NCBI GenBank assembly: GCA_023418475.1
Contig: JAEZZO010000059.1
Span: forward strand, 1-64,000
Reading direction: 5' to 3'
Length of the DNA: 64,000 nucleotides
Source: Bacillota bacterium
GTDB lineage: Bacteria > Bacillota > Clostridia > Lachnospirales > Lachnospiraceae
In this document: positions 63,437 to 64,000 of the stretch, in pieces
How the letters are laid out: the number at the start of each line of letters is the position of its first letter
How positions within the stretch are numbered: position 1 is the stretch's first letter
Program-made: the position numbers and the translations under genes
The notes under the pieces: model-generated
Database searches by the model: none
What the model was told of the DNA's origin: nothing
The model's input: only the letters and a program-made list of their open reading frames with translations

Positions 63437-64000
63437 AAATTATCCTCGTATATATTTTAACTAATCAACATGTTTCCATTTTACACCACCATTCAAACAT
63501 TTTCTACCATTATTTACTAATAGAATATTCATAATAAATAGCGTTTTGGGCACCTTGGATTTGCAATTATATGATACAGTATGAGCTTTTGAAATTCGAA
63601 GAATATTCTATTTTATCATGCGAATGATAAACCGAATCTGACAAGGAACCCTTGTCTGGTGCTTGCTACGTTTTTAACTGAATTTTTTGAATTTATTTGA
63701 ATTTAATTTCTGGCGATTTTTATATTCTGATTTATATTTTGAAGTGATTTTAGCTGACTTCTGCTTCATCATTTCAATACATCTATAATTGTCACGCGTC
63801 AAATTATAGTTCCCACCTACGGCAGCTTTACCGCAGATTTAATTTGGTAGTGCCTATATTTTTTTTATTTCAACGTGCTGTTTTTTACCGCACGTTTTTA
63901 TCTGTCCTTTTCTTGACCATTTCATCTCTTTCCCGTATAGTCATTTAGGTAACTCAGACAATAAAAAAAGAGAAAGCACAGCCCCTCCAACAGTTCGTTC
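63437..64000. other. Right edge: mostly non-coding, one gene-like fragment and a terminator
   Basis: On the minus strand a start-less open stretch (about 63846 to 63674) reads CGKAAVGGNYNLTRDNYRCI, then EMMKQKSAKITSKYKSEYKN, then RQKLNSNKFKKFS and a stop. It looks protein-like but I do not recognise it. GACAAGG-AAC-CCTTGTC forms a small hairpin near 63637-63655. Nothing else was recognised. Confidence 0.35.
63872..63900 (+). terminator. Terminator-like hairpin near the right edge
   Basis: AACGTGC (63872-63878) and GCACGTT (63890-63896) form a 7-bp stem followed by TTTTA on the plus strand. The gene it serves is not visible in the window. Confidence 0.45.

Noticed and set aside
54475..64000. 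A prophage or integrative element
   Set aside because: No integrase, transposase, phage structural gene or attachment repeat was recognised; the zone looks like piecemeal gain and decay.

Overview
The window looks like a chromosome segment of a low-GC, endospore-forming anaerobic Firmicute, most likely a Lachnospiraceae / Clostridium cluster XIVa member of the Lachnoclostridium-Anaerocolumna type. This rests on an alpha/beta small acid-soluble spore protein, YlbJ and GerW/YtfJ spore proteins, a T-box riboswitch, strong AGGAGG ribosome sites, AT-rich intergenic DNA, a giant 2-hydroxyacyl-CoA dehydratase activase, and gene order. No rRNA, tRNA, CRISPR array, prophage or intact insertion sequence was seen.

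Layout. (1) 0.2-7.1 kb: a core cluster with tmcAL, pepF, ylbJ, a coiled-coil protein, coaD, rsmD and a spore-coat DNA-binding protein. (2) 7.5-18.8 kb, minus strand: citrate synthase, an L,D-transpeptidase with a Thr/Ala/Ser/Pro tail, then a surface-glycan block of two very large multipass membrane proteins, two family-2 glycosyltransferases and UDP-galactopyranose mutase. (3) 18.9-29.9 kb: recG, fakA, asp23-like, rpmB, gerW and DUF2953, interrupted by a plus-strand insert with a GntR regulator, an ABC exporter, a lipoprotein and an SGNH hydrolase. (4) 30-45 kb: conserved proteins of unknown function, a rhomboid-like zinc-ribbon membrane protein, CorA, a chemoreceptor fused to a sugar-binding domain, a LysM protein, the 1407-residue activase, an amino-acid permease and a MerR/TipAS regulator. 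(5) 45.3-54.3 kb: a sugar-acid catabolic locus (LacI regulator, enolase-superfamily dehydratase, ABC sugar importer, RraA-like protein, mannonate-dehydratase-like protein) whose regulatory regions share an AATAGTGCA / TGCACTATT motif. (6) 54.4-64 kb: an AT-rich accessory zone of acetyltransferases, a 2H phosphoesterase, a methyltransferase, a kinase-acetyltransferase fusion and a GIY-YIG protein, mixed with several broken genes.

The most notable non-gene features are a dispersed multi-hairpin repeat present in four clear copies plus one degenerate copy at the 3' sides of genes; a complete threonine-type T-box riboswitch with its own promoter that drives only a gutted thrS remnant; a near-perfect 29-bp inverted repeat upstream of the DUF1653 gene; and the shared palindromic operator candidates of the sugar-acid locus. 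All calls were made by reading the sequence, and family names come from recognised motifs and not from a search.
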